A stretch of 64,000 nt of DNA. It comes from Rhodococcus ruber NBRC 15591. Lineage in GTDB: Bacteria; Actinomycetota; Actinomycetes; Mycobacteriales; Mycobacteriaceae. The stretch spans positions 496,001 to 560,000 of the forward strand of contig NZ_BCXE01000001.1 in the NCBI RefSeq assembly GCF_001894945.1, written 5' to 3'. Made by a program: the position numbers and the translations under genes. The notes below the pieces were generated by a model. The model saw nothing but the letters and a program-made list of their open reading frames with translations. It did no database searches and was not told the origin of the DNA. The stretch's first letter is position 1. Each line of letters begins with the position of its first letter. Below, piece by piece: positions 55,432-63,149 of the stretch.

Positions 55432-55793
55432 CGCGCACCCCGCATCCGTTCCGCGAGGACGGCGGCGCCGCTGTGCTCGACGTCCCGGGTCGCGGTGAGC
55501 AGGACGATCGACCGGCCGTCGGCCAGGGCGTCGACGCGCGCCAGCGCGGCCCGCGCGTCCGGGCCGTCCAATTCGGTCAGGTACCGGTCGCGGAACTCGG
55601 CGAACTGCGACGCGTCGTGCGAGTACCACTTGCGCAGTCCGGTCGACGGCGCCAGGTCCTTGGCCCAGTCGTCGTGGTGGAACGCGTCCTTGCGCAGGCC
55701 GCGCGGCCACAGCCGGTCGACGAACACCCGGAACGCCTCCTCGTCGCCCGGATGGTCGTAGACGCGCTCGACGACGACACTGCGACGTGCCAT
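55428..55793 (-). CDS. DUF488 family protein
   Basis: A 121-residue DUF488 protein: RVFVDRLWPRGLRKDAFHHDDWAKDLAPST and LRKWYSHD-SQFAEFRDRY are the conserved core, with the R-L-W-P-R-G motif and a C-terminal LLTATRDVEHSGAAVLAERM. The family is widespread and uncharacterised; the fold is Rossmann-like. It is the first gene of the sirtuin operon, with ATG 55793 and a promoter in the gap to pntAA. It overlaps the zinc-ribbon gene by four bases. Confidence 0.85.
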   Translation of the reverse strand: MARRSVVVERVYDHPGDEEAFRVFVDRLWPRGLRKDAFHHDDWAKDLAPSTGLRKWYSHDASQFAEFRDRYLTELDGPDARAALARVDALADGRSIVLLTATRDVEHSGAAVLAERMRGAR

Positions 55794-55837
55794 GGACTCG
55801 TGCCTCTTCCCTCACGGCCGATACGGCAGAATTGTGA

Positions 55838-55853
55838 AGTGAACTACCTCACA
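55838..55853. promoter_or_regulatory. CRP/GlxR-like box between the sirtuin operon and the transhydrogenase operon
   Basis: AGTGAACTACCTCACA matches TGTGA-NNTANN-TCACA in nine of the ten arm positions and has the expected central TA. It is 44 bases upstream of ATG 55793 of the DUF488/sirtuin operon and 185 bases before pntAA. A cAMP-responsive regulator bound here would likely act on the first promoter. Confidence 0.5.
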
Positions 55854-56037
55854 TTCTGGCACCGACTCACTGTTCGGACTCGATTCAGACGAAACCGAAC
55901 GGTTGCGCCCCCGACCTGGGCGCGGTACGTCTGACTGGGCTCATCGCCCATAGTGCACGGCCCGAGTCGGCCGCTCGTCGCACATGACCCGCCGCTCATC
56001 GCGGTGAGGTGCCGATTCAACGCAGGAGTCGAAAACT

Positions 56038-57165
56038 TTGGAAACCGAGGATATGGGTACGGGACGTGCGGTGACAGCGCGACCCACCGTCGGCGTCGTT
56101 CGGGAAACCAACGACGGCGAGCGGCGGGTCGCGCTGGTGCCGATGATCGTGCCGTCGTTGATCAAGAAAGGGCTCGACGTGGTCGTCGAGTCCGGGGCCG
56201 GGCTCGGTGCGCTGATCCCGGACGAGGCCTACGCCGAGGCCGGGGCGCGGATCGGGGATGCCTGGTCGGCGGACGTGGTGCTCAAGGTGGCGCCGCCGTC
56301 GGACGCGGAGGTCGCGCGGATGCGGTCGGGGCAGACCCTGATCGGGTTCCTCGCCCCCCGTAACGCCGAGAACCAGATCGGGGCGCTCACCGCGGCCGGG
56401 GTGCAGGCGTTCGCCGTCGAGTCGATCCCGCGGATCTCCCGCGCGCAGGTGATGGATGCGCTGTCGTCGCAGGCGAACGTCGCCGGGTACAAGGCGGTGC
56501 TGGTCGCCGCGTCGGAGTCCACCCGGTTCTTCCCGATGCTCACCACCGCGGCGGGCACGGTCAAGCCGGCGACGGTGCTGGTGCTCGGTGTCGGGGTGGC
56601 CGGGCTGCAGGCGCTGGCCACGGCCAAGCGCCTCGGTGGGCGCACCACCGGGTACGACGTGCGGCCGGAGGTGGCCGACCAGGTCCGCTCGGTCGGGGCG
56701 CAGTGGCTCGATCTCGGGATCGCCGCGGCCGGTGAGGGCGGGTACGCCCGCGAGCTCACCGAGGACGAACGCGCGCAGCAGCAGGCGGCGCTCGAGGAGG
56801 CCATCAAGGGCTTCGACGTGGTGATCACCACCGCGCTGGTGCCGGGCCGGCCCGCGCCGCGGCTGGTGACCGCCGCCGCCGTGGAGGGCATGAAGCCCGG
56901 TTCGGTGGTGGTGGATCTGGCCGGGGAGACCGGCGGCAACTGCGAGCTGACCGAACCGGGGCAGACCGTGGTCAAGCACGCGGTGACGATCTGCTCGCCG
57001 CTGAACCTGCCCGCGACCATGCCCGAGCACGCCTCGCAGCTGTATTCGAAGAACGTCGTGGCCCTGCTCGAGCTGATGCTCGACGAGAACGGCGGGCTCG
57101 CCCCGGACTTCTCCGACGAGATCCTCGCCGGCGCGTGCGTGACCCGCTCGAAGGAGAACGTCTAG
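56038..57165 (+). CDS. pntAA: NAD(P)+ transhydrogenase alpha subunit part 1 (NAD-binding dI)
   Basis: A 375-residue soluble dI domain. TTG 56038 is the longest start, ten bases after AGGAG; ATG 56053 (MGTGRAVT) is the other choice. It has the ETNDGERRVALVP opening, the NAD Rossmann motif VLVLGVGVAGLQALATAKRLG, and RPEV-YDV-type loop, ending before membrane helices, as in split three-subunit transhydrogenases. With PntAB and PntB it forms the proton-driven enzyme that makes NADPH from NADH. Genes adjoin with no gap (57166) and four-base overlap (57510). Confidence 0.93.
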   Translation: METEDMGTGRAVTARPTVGVVRETNDGERRVALVPMIVPSLIKKGLDVVVESGAGLGALIPDEAYAEAGARIGDAWSADVVLKVAPPSDAEVARMRSGQTLIGFLAPRNAENQIGALTAAGVQAFAVESIPRISRAQVMDALSSQANVAGYKAVLVAASESTRFFPMLTTAAGTVKPATVLVLGVGVAGLQALATAKRLGGRTTGYDVRPEVADQVRSVGAQWLDLGIAAAGEGGYARELTEDERAQQQAALEEAIKGFDVVITTALVPGRPAPRLVTAAAVEGMKPGSVVVDLAGETGGNCELTEPGQTVVKHAVTICSPLNLPATMPEHASQLYSKNVVALLELMLDENGGLAPDFSDEILAGACVTRSKENV

Positions 57166-57513
57166 ATGTATACGGAACTGTTGGCGAACATCGCGATCCT
57201 GGTGCTGGCCGGGTTCGTGGGCTTCGCCGTGATTTCGAAGGTGCCCAACACGCTGCACACCCCGCTGATGTCGGGCACCAACGCCATCCACGGCATCGTG
57301 GTGCTCGGTGCGCTGGTGGTCTTCGGCCACCTGCCCGCCGGCGCGCCGTGGAGCATCAAGGTCATCCTGTTCGTGGCGCTGGTGTTCGGCACGCTCAACG
57401 TCGTCGGCGGCTTCGTCGTCACCGACCGCATGCTGGGCATGTTCAAACCCAAGAAGCCAGTGACACCGCAGACCGCGCCTGCGGTGGCGGAGAAGGGAGC
57501 CGACGCGAAATGA
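57166..57513 (+). CDS. pntAB: NAD(P)+ transhydrogenase alpha subunit part 2 (membrane dII)
   Basis: A 115-residue membrane protein with three to four helices. The start MYTELLANIAILVLAGFVGF and SKVPNTLHTPLMSGTNAIHGIVVLGALVVFG, including the conserved S-G-x-N-A-I-H-G proton-channel region, are typical of PntAB. It begins one base after the pntAA stop and ends with four-base overlap on pntB. Together with PntB it builds the proton channel. Confidence 0.93.
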   Translation: MYTELLANIAILVLAGFVGFAVISKVPNTLHTPLMSGTNAIHGIVVLGALVVFGHLPAGAPWSIKVILFVALVFGTLNVVGGFVVTDRMLGMFKPKKPVTPQTAPAVAEKGADAK

Positions 57514-58940
57514 GCTACCTCGTCTCCGTCCTGTACATCGTCGCGTTCGCGATGTTCATCTACGGTCTGATGGGCCTGACCGGCCCGAAGACCGCGGTGC
57601 GCGGCAACTACATCGCCGCGGCCGGCATGTTCGTCGCGGTCGTCGCCGTGCTGATCGACATCCGCGAGACCGACAACTGGCTGTGGATCGTCGCCGGCCT
57701 GGCCGTGGGTGTGGTCCTGGGTGTGCCGCCGGCGCTGCGCACCAAGATGACCGCGATGCCGCAGCTGGTGGCGCTGTTCAACGGTGTCGGTGGCGGCACC
57801 GTCGCGCTGATCGCGTGGGCGGAGTTCCTCGACTCGGACGGGTTCACCACCCTCGCCGAGGAGCCCACGGTGCACGTGGTGGTCGGCTCGCTGTTCGCCG
57901 CGATCGTCGGCTCGGTCTCGTTCTGGGGCTCGCTGGTGGCGTTCGCCAAGCTGCAGGAGCTGCTGAACAAGAACCTCGAACGCCGCCTCGTCGGCGCGGC
58001 CAAGGCCTTCCAGCTGGCCAACATCGTGCTCGCGCTGGCCTCGATCGCGATCGCCGTGTACATCGGTCTCGCGGCCGATCCGGCCAACGATCCCACCTCG
58101 GCGCTGTGGATCGTGGCGCTGCTGGTCGTGGCCGGGCTGATGGGCCTGTTCGTGGTGCTGCCGATCGGCGGCGCCGACATGCCGGTGGTGATCTCGCTGC
58201 TCAACGCCCTGACCGGTCTGTCCGCGGCGGCCGCGGGTCTGGCGCTGAACAACCAGGCGATGATCGTCGCCGGCATGATCGTCGGCGCGTCGGGTTCGAT
58301 CCTGACCAACCTGATGGCCAAGGCGATGAACCGGTCGATCCCGGCGATCGTGTTCGGCTCCTTCGGCGGCGACGGCGGCGCCGGCGCCGGCCCGGCCGGG
58401 GCGGGCGGCACCGTCAAGGCCACCTCCGCCTCGGACGCGGCGATCCAGATGGCCTACGCCAACCAGGTCATCGTGGTGCCCGGCTACGGCCTGGCCGTGG
58501 CGCAGGCGCAGCACGCGGTCAAGGAGATGGCGGCAATGCTCGAGGACAAGGGGGTGGAGGTCAAGTACGCCATCCACCCGGTCGCCGGCCGGATGCCCGG
58601 GCACATGAACGTCCTGCTCGCCGAGGCCGAGGTGCCCTACGAGGCGCTCAAGGAGATGGACGACATCAACGGCGAGTTCTCCCGCACCGACGTCACCATC
58701 GTCATCGGCGCCAACGACGTCACCAACCCCGCCGCCCGGCAGGATTCGTCCAGCCCGATCTACGGCATGCCCATCCTCAACGTCGACCAGTCCAAGTCGG
58801 TCATCGTGCTCAAGCGCTCGATGTCCTCCGGCTACGCCGGCATCGACAACCCGCTGTTCACCGCCGACCAGACCTCCATGCTGTTCGGCGACGCGAAGAA
58901 GATGGTCTCCGAGGTCACCGAGGAACTCAAGGCGCTGTAA
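57510..58940 (+). CDS. pntB: NAD(P)+ transhydrogenase beta subunit (membrane plus NADP-binding dIII)
   Basis: A 476-residue PntB starting MSYLVSVLYIVAFAMFIYG. About nine membrane helices carry GVGGGTVALIAWAEF and GADMPVVISLLNALTGLSAAAAGL, the conserved dII motifs. The C-terminal 180 residues are dIII, with the NADP motif VPGYGLAVAQAQHAVKEM, VAGRMPGHMNVLLAEA and GANDVTNPAAR-SPIYGMPIL, then KRSMSSGYAGIDNPLF at the end. It ends the operon before a 15-base hairpin terminator at 58957. Confidence 0.94.
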   Translation: MSYLVSVLYIVAFAMFIYGLMGLTGPKTAVRGNYIAAAGMFVAVVAVLIDIRETDNWLWIVAGLAVGVVLGVPPALRTKMTAMPQLVALFNGVGGGTVALIAWAEFLDSDGFTTLAEEPTVHVVVGSLFAAIVGSVSFWGSLVAFAKLQELLNKNLERRLVGAAKAFQLANIVLALASIAIAVYIGLAADPANDPTSALWIVALLVVAGLMGLFVVLPIGGADMPVVISLLNALTGLSAAAAGLALNNQAMIVAGMIVGASGSILTNLMAKAMNRSIPAIVFGSFGGDGGAGAGPAGAGGTVKATSASDAAIQMAYANQVIVVPGYGLAVAQAQHAVKEMAAMLEDKGVEVKYAIHPVAGRMPGHMNVLLAEAEVPYEALKEMDDINGEFSRTDVTIVIGANDVTNPAARQDSSSPIYGMPILNVDQSKSVIVLKRSMSSGYAGIDNPLFTADQTSMLFGDAKKMVSEVTEELKAL

Positions 58941-58956
58941 GCAGTTCGGCGCGCCC

Positions 58957-58990
58957 GGGGCGTCCGCACGGAACACCGTGCGGACGCCCC
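58957..58990. terminator. Hairpin terminator of the pnt operon
   Basis: GGGGCGTCCGCACGG (58957-58971) and CCGTGCGGACGCCCC (58976-58990) form a perfect 15-base stem with a four-base AACA loop, 17 bases after the pntB stop. Confidence 0.9.
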
Positions 58991-59063
58991 GTTCGTGTGC
59001 GACCGTCGAAGGCGGCAGGCGGGCCGCGCCCGGCCCGTCGCACCGACGGAAAGGACGCGTCCC

Positions 59064-59687
59064 GTGACCGAGCACCCCGCGACCGAGCCTTCGGGGACCG
59101 AGCAGCCCCGGACCGGCACCGACAGGACCTACAAGGTCGGATATTTCGTCGGCAGCCTGTCGTCCACCTCGATCAACCGGATCCTGGCGAAGACACTGAT
59201 CCGGCTCGCGCCGTCCGATCTCGACTTCGTCGAGATCCCCATCCGGGACCTGCCGCTCTACAGCCCCGACTACGACGCGAACTACCCGCCCGAGGGGGCG
59301 GCGCTCAAGGACGCGATCGGCGCCGTCGATGCGGTGCTGTTCGTCTCACCCGAGTACAACCGGTCGATTCCCGGCGCCTTGAAGAACGCCATCGACTGGG
59401 CGTCGCGGCCGTGGGGGCAGAACTCGTTCGATCACATCCCGGCGGCCGTGATCGGCGCGTCCATCGGCGCGATCGGCACCGCCGTCGGGCAGCAGAGCCT
59501 GCGCGCCGTGCTGAGCTTCTGCAACGCCCGGCAGATGACGTCGCCGGAGGCGTACATCCACTACACGCCCGAGGTCTTCGGCGACGACGGCAGCGTGCAC
59601 AACGCCGGCACCGAGGACTTCCTCCGCAACTACATGCGCGAGTTCCGCGACCACGTCGTGCGGGTGCTGACCGTGCTGCCGCGTTAG
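59064..59687 (+). CDS. NADPH-dependent FMN reductase
   Basis: A 207-residue flavodoxin-like reductase. GTG 59064 follows AAAGGACG. GYFVGSLSSTSINRILAKTL is the FMN-phosphate motif, FVSPEYNRSIPGALKNAIDW the substrate/flavin loop, and IGASIGAIGTAVGQQSLR the flavin-stacking segment. It reduces flavins, quinones or azo compounds with NADPH. The stop shares bases with the convergent MFS gene. It is a chromate/quinone reductase type, separate from the SsuE-like reductase at the window start. Confidence 0.88.
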   Translation: MTEHPATEPSGTEQPRTGTDRTYKVGYFVGSLSSTSINRILAKTLIRLAPSDLDFVEIPIRDLPLYSPDYDANYPPEGAALKDAIGAVDAVLFVSPEYNRSIPGALKNAIDWASRPWGQNSFDHIPAAVIGASIGAIGTAVGQQSLRAVLSFCNARQMTSPEAYIHYTPEVFGDDGSVHNAGTEDFLRNYMREFRDHVVRVLTVLPR

Positions 59688-60865
59688 CCGACCGATTCGT
59701 CCACCCGCTCGAGCGCGCGCCGGCTCCGCTCACCGACGGAGCCGGCGAGGGCGGCGGCGGCGAGCACGCACGCCAGCGGCACCGTCATCGCCACGGTGAG
59801 CGACGTCGCCTCCGACAGCCAGCCGATGGTGGCGGGGCCCGCCAGGAACCCGATGTATCCCATGCCGACGACGCGGGACATGTTGCGGCCCGGGGCGCCG
59901 GCATCGATGTTCCCGGCGGCGCTGAAGATCTGCGGGACGGCCCCGGACAGGCCCAGCCCGAACAACGCCCACCCGGCGAGCGTCACCGGCAGCCACGGGG
60001 AGGCGATGACGGTGCCCATCCCGGCCCCCGCCAGCAGCGTGCCGTACCGGACGACGGCGACGGCGCCGACGCGGGCGCTGACCCGGTCCGCGACGAAGCG
60101 CCCGAGCGTCATCGTCGCGGAGAACGCCCCGAAGGCCAACGCCGCGACCGCGTCCGGGCTGCCCAGCTGTTCCTTGACCTGCAGGGCACTCCAGTCGTTG
60201 GCGACGCCCTCGCTGAGCATCAGCATGAACGCGAGCCCGCCGAGCAGCAGCACCCGCCGCGAGTATCCGCCGCGCGGGCCGGACCCGTGCCGGTGCTCGA
60301 CCCGCGGCACCCGCACGAGGTACGGCGCCGCGACCACGACGACGAGCATGCCGACGAGACCGGCCCCGCCGAGGGCCACGGCCGGGGCGAGCCCGGCCGC
60401 CAGGGTGCCCGCCCCCACCAGCGACCCGGCCACCCCGCCCACCGAGAACAGCCCGTGGAACGCGGCCATGATCGGCCGCCGGTAGCGTTGCTCGACCGCG
60501 ACGGCCTGCGAGTTCATCGACACGTCCAGCGCGCCGTTGGCGAACCCGAACACCGCGAGCGCGGCACCCAGCTGCCAGGCCGCGCCGGCCAGACCGGGGC
60601 CGACGGTCGCCGCCGCCAGCAGCACTGCCGCGGTGACGGTGGTGCGGTCGCTGCCGAACCGGTCGGCGAGCGGACCGGTGGCCTGCATCCCCGCGATCGC
60701 GCCCGCCGCGAGGACCAGCAGCAGGGAACCGAGCGTGGCGTGGTCGATGCCGACGCGCTGCTCGATCGCGGGGATGTGCACCACCCACATCGCGAGCAGG
60801 AACCCGTTGACGCCGAAGGTCGCGAACACGGCCGCGCGGGCACGGCGAAGATCGTGAGCGCTCAC
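59684..60865 (-). CDS. MFS transporter
   Basis: A 393-residue major facilitator with twelve predicted helices. GPLADRFGSDRTTV between helices 2 and 3 matches the G-x-x-x-D-R-x-G-R/S-R/K motif, and the second half has FVADRVSARVGAV. Its pattern (AVFATFGVNGFLLAMWVVHIPAIEQRVG) fits the bacterial YbjJ/DHA-like export group. Start GTG 60865. It follows the E2 gene on the same strand by 21 bases and ends overlapping the FMN reductase. Substrate unknown. Confidence 0.82.
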   Translation of the reverse strand: MSAHDLRRARAAVFATFGVNGFLLAMWVVHIPAIEQRVGIDHATLGSLLLVLAAGAIAGMQATGPLADRFGSDRTTVTAAVLLAAATVGPGLAGAAWQLGAALAVFGFANGALDVSMNSQAVAVEQRYRRPIMAAFHGLFSVGGVAGSLVGAGTLAAGLAPAVALGGAGLVGMLVVVVAAPYLVRVPRVEHRHGSGPRGGYSRRVLLLGGLAFMLMLSEGVANDWSALQVKEQLGSPDAVAALAFGAFSATMTLGRFVADRVSARVGAVAVVRYGTLLAGAGMGTVIASPWLPVTLAGWALFGLGLSGAVPQIFSAAGNIDAGAPGRNMSRVVGMGYIGFLAGPATIGWLSEATSLTVAMTVPLACVLAAAALAGSVGERSRRALERVDESVG

Positions 60866-60886
60866 ATGTCCCGACGCTACCGGCCC

Positions 60887-62155
60887 TCAGATGCCGGCGA
60901 GCAGCTCCGGCACCGGGTCGGTGAGGATCGCGCCGATCTCGGCCAGCGCCCGCGCGGCCTGCTCACCGTCGACGAGCCGATGGTCGAACGACAGCGACAG
61001 CGTCGTGACCTGCCGGACGGCGAGCTCGCCGTCCACCACCCACGGACGCGGGCCGATCGCACCGAGCGCGAGGATGGCGGTCTCCCCGGGATTGAGGATG
61101 GGGGTGCCGGTATCGACCCCGAACACGCCCACGTTGGTGATCGACACCGTGCCGCCGGTCAGCTCCGCCGGGGTGGCCCGGCCCGAGCGGGCCGTCTCCG
61201 CCGCCCGGGCGACGGCGTCGGCGAGGTCCGGCAGCGACAGGCGGTCGGCGTCGTGGATCACCGGCACCATCAGTCCCGCGTCGGTGGCGGTCGCGATGCC
61301 CAGGTTGACGTAGTGACGGGTGACGATCTCCTGGTGCTCCTCGTCCCACGCCGCGTTGAGGACCGGTTGGTGCGCGAGCACCCGCAGCAGCGCCTTGGCC
61401 ACCACGGTGAGCGGCGTGGGATGCCGCCCCTCGAAGGCCGCCGCGCCGCGGAGCCGGGAGACGAGCTCGACCGTCGCCGTGACGTCGCAGGTGAGGAACA
61501 CGGTGACGTGCGGGGCGGTGAAGGCACTGCGCGCCACTGCGGCGGCGGTGCGTCTGCGGATCCCGTGGATCGGGGTGCGGGTCTCGCGCGGCGGTCCGGC
61601 TTCCGGCGGCTGCGTGTCGCGGGCCTCCGCGGCCCGGCGCACGTCGGGCACGGTGATCACCCCGCCCGCACCGGTGCCGGTCACCCCGGTGAGATCCACG
61701 CCGAGCTCCCGGGCCTCGCGGCGGGCGGACGGCTTGGCGTCCGGCCGGTGCCGCGCCCCGGCCGGCGCCTGCGGGGACGGCGCCGCCGCGGCGCGTGCCG
61801 CGCGCTTGCTCGCCGGGGCCGCGCCCGGACCGTAGCCGACGAGCACCTGCACGGGTCCGCCGCCGTCCCCCGCGCCGGGGAGAGTGAACCGGATCAGCGG
61901 ATTCCCCACGGGCACGCTGTCGCCGGGTTCGGCGAGCAGTTCGGCGACCGTCCCGGCGTACGGGGACGGCAGTTCCACGGTCGCCTTGGCGGTCTCGACC
62001 TCCGCGATCACCTGGTTGAGCTCGACCCGGTCCCCGACGGCCACGGTCCACGACACCAGTTCCGCCTCGGTCAGGCCCTCACCGAGGTCCGGCAGCCGGA
62101 ACACCTCGCTGTGCCCGCCCGCCACGTCGCCGCGCTCGCTCACGCTCTGCTCCAT
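60887..62155 (-). CDS. bkdC: 2-oxoacid dehydrogenase E2 (dihydrolipoamide acyltransferase, branched-chain type)
   Basis: A 422-residue E2. Residues 18-95 form one lipoyl domain with the lipoyl-Lys in VETAKATVELPSP, residues 140-180 the E3/E1-binding domain with SARREARELGVDLTGVTGTG, and residues 190-422 the catalytic domain with the His motif SFDHRLVDGEQA. A single lipoyl domain fits the branched-chain or short pyruvate-type complexes of actinobacteria (BkdC-like). Gap of ten bases to E1 beta. The MFS gene follows. No lpd gene in the window. Confidence 0.9.
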   Translation of the reverse strand: MEQSVSERGDVAGGHSEVFRLPDLGEGLTEAELVSWTVAVGDRVELNQVIAEVETAKATVELPSPYAGTVAELLAEPGDSVPVGNPLIRFTLPGAGDGGGPVQVLVGYGPGAAPASKRAARAAAAPSPQAPAGARHRPDAKPSARREARELGVDLTGVTGTGAGGVITVPDVRRAAEARDTQPPEAGPPRETRTPIHGIRRRTAAAVARSAFTAPHVTVFLTCDVTATVELVSRLRGAAAFEGRHPTPLTVVAKALLRVLAHQPVLNAAWDEEHQEIVTRHYVNLGIATATDAGLMVPVIHDADRLSLPDLADAVARAAETARSGRATPAELTGGTVSITNVGVFGVDTGTPILNPGETAILALGAIGPRPWVVDGELAVRQVTTLSLSFDHRLVDGEQAARALAEIGAILTDPVPELLAGI

Positions 62156-62165
62156 GTCCCGGTCC

Positions 62166-63149
62166 TCACGCCGCGAGGCTGCGGTCGACGGCGTCGAGGA
62201 TGCGGTCCGGGTCGGGCAGGTGGTGCGCCTCGAGTTTCGCCGGGGGATAGGGGATGTCGAATCCGCCGACCCGCAGCACCGGCGCCTCGAGCTGGTAGAA
62301 GCAGCGTTCCGAGAGGCGGGCGGCGATCTCGGCGCCGATGCCGCAGAACAGCGGTGCCTCCTGCACCACGACCAGGCGTCCGGTGCGCCGCACCGACGCC
62401 TCGACGGTGTCGAAGTCGACGGGCGAGACGGACCGCAGATCGATCACCTCCACGGAATGCCCCTCGGTCTCGGCGATCTGCGCGGCCTGCAGGGCGGTCG
62501 CGACCATCGAGCCGAACGTCACGACGGTGACGTCCGTGCCCGCGCGGGTGACGCGGGCCCGGTCCAGCGGCAGCTCCGGCTCCGCGTCGAGATCGACCTC
62601 GGCGCGGTCCCAGTACCGGCGCTTGGGCTCGAGGAAGATCACCGGATCGTCGAGGGCGACGGCCTGCTGGATCATCGCGTAGGCATCGGCCGGGTTGCTC
62701 GGGCTGACCACCCGCAGTCCGGCGGTGTGCGCGAAGTACGCCTCGGGTGACTCGGAATGGTGTTCGACCGCCCCGATCCCGCCGCCGTAGGGGATGCGGA
62801 TGGTCAGCGGTGCGGTGACCCGCCCGGCGGTGCGGTAGTGGATCTTGGCGACCTGCGAGACGATCTGGTCGAACGCGGGGTAGACGAAGCCGTCGAACTG
62901 GATCTCGCACACCGGTCGGTAGCCGCGCAGCGCCATGCCGAAAGCCGTTCCCACGATCCCGGATTCGGCGAGGGGGGTGTCGATGACGCGGTTGTCGCCG
63001 AAGTCCTTCTGCAACGTGTCGGTGACGCGGAAGACTCCGCCGAGCCGGCCGACGTCCTCTCCCATGATCACCACCTTGCGGTCGTGTTCGAGGGCCCGGC
63101 GCAGGCCGGCGCCGAGGGCGGCGCCGAGGGCCAGGGTGGTGGTGGTCAT
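62166..63149 (-). CDS. bkdB: 2-oxoacid dehydrogenase E1 component beta subunit
   Basis: A 327-residue E1 beta, with MGEDVGRLGGVFRVTD (thiamine-loop Glu region), DTPLAESGIVGTAFGMAL, EIQFDGFVYPAFDQIVSQVAK and YGGGIGAVEHHSESPEA (conserved His-His). It completes the thiamine-dependent active site with E1 alpha encoded upstream, overlapping by four bases (ATGA), and feeds the E2 gene. Substrates are probably branched-chain 2-oxoacids; other 2-oxoacids cannot be excluded. Confidence 0.92.
   Translation of the reverse strand: MTTTTLALGAALGAGLRRALEHDRKVVIMGEDVGRLGGVFRVTDTLQKDFGDNRVIDTPLAESGIVGTAFGMALRGYRPVCEIQFDGFVYPAFDQIVSQVAKIHYRTAGRVTAPLTIRIPYGGGIGAVEHHSESPEAYFAHTAGLRVVSPSNPADAYAMIQQAVALDDPVIFLEPKRRYWDRAEVDLDAEPELPLDRARVTRAGTDVTVVTFGSMVATALQAAQIAETEGHSVEVIDLRSVSPVDFDTVEASVRRTGRLVVVQEAPLFCGIGAEIAARLSERCFYQLEAPVLRVGGFDIPYPPAKLEAHHLPDPDRILDAVDRSLAA

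Noticed and set aside
57683-62530. Plus-strand open frame of 1615 codons across pntB, the FMN reductase, MFS and E2/E1 genes
   Set aside because: A composition effect at high GC; it is Arg/Gly/Pro-rich without motifs and crosses several well-supported genes.
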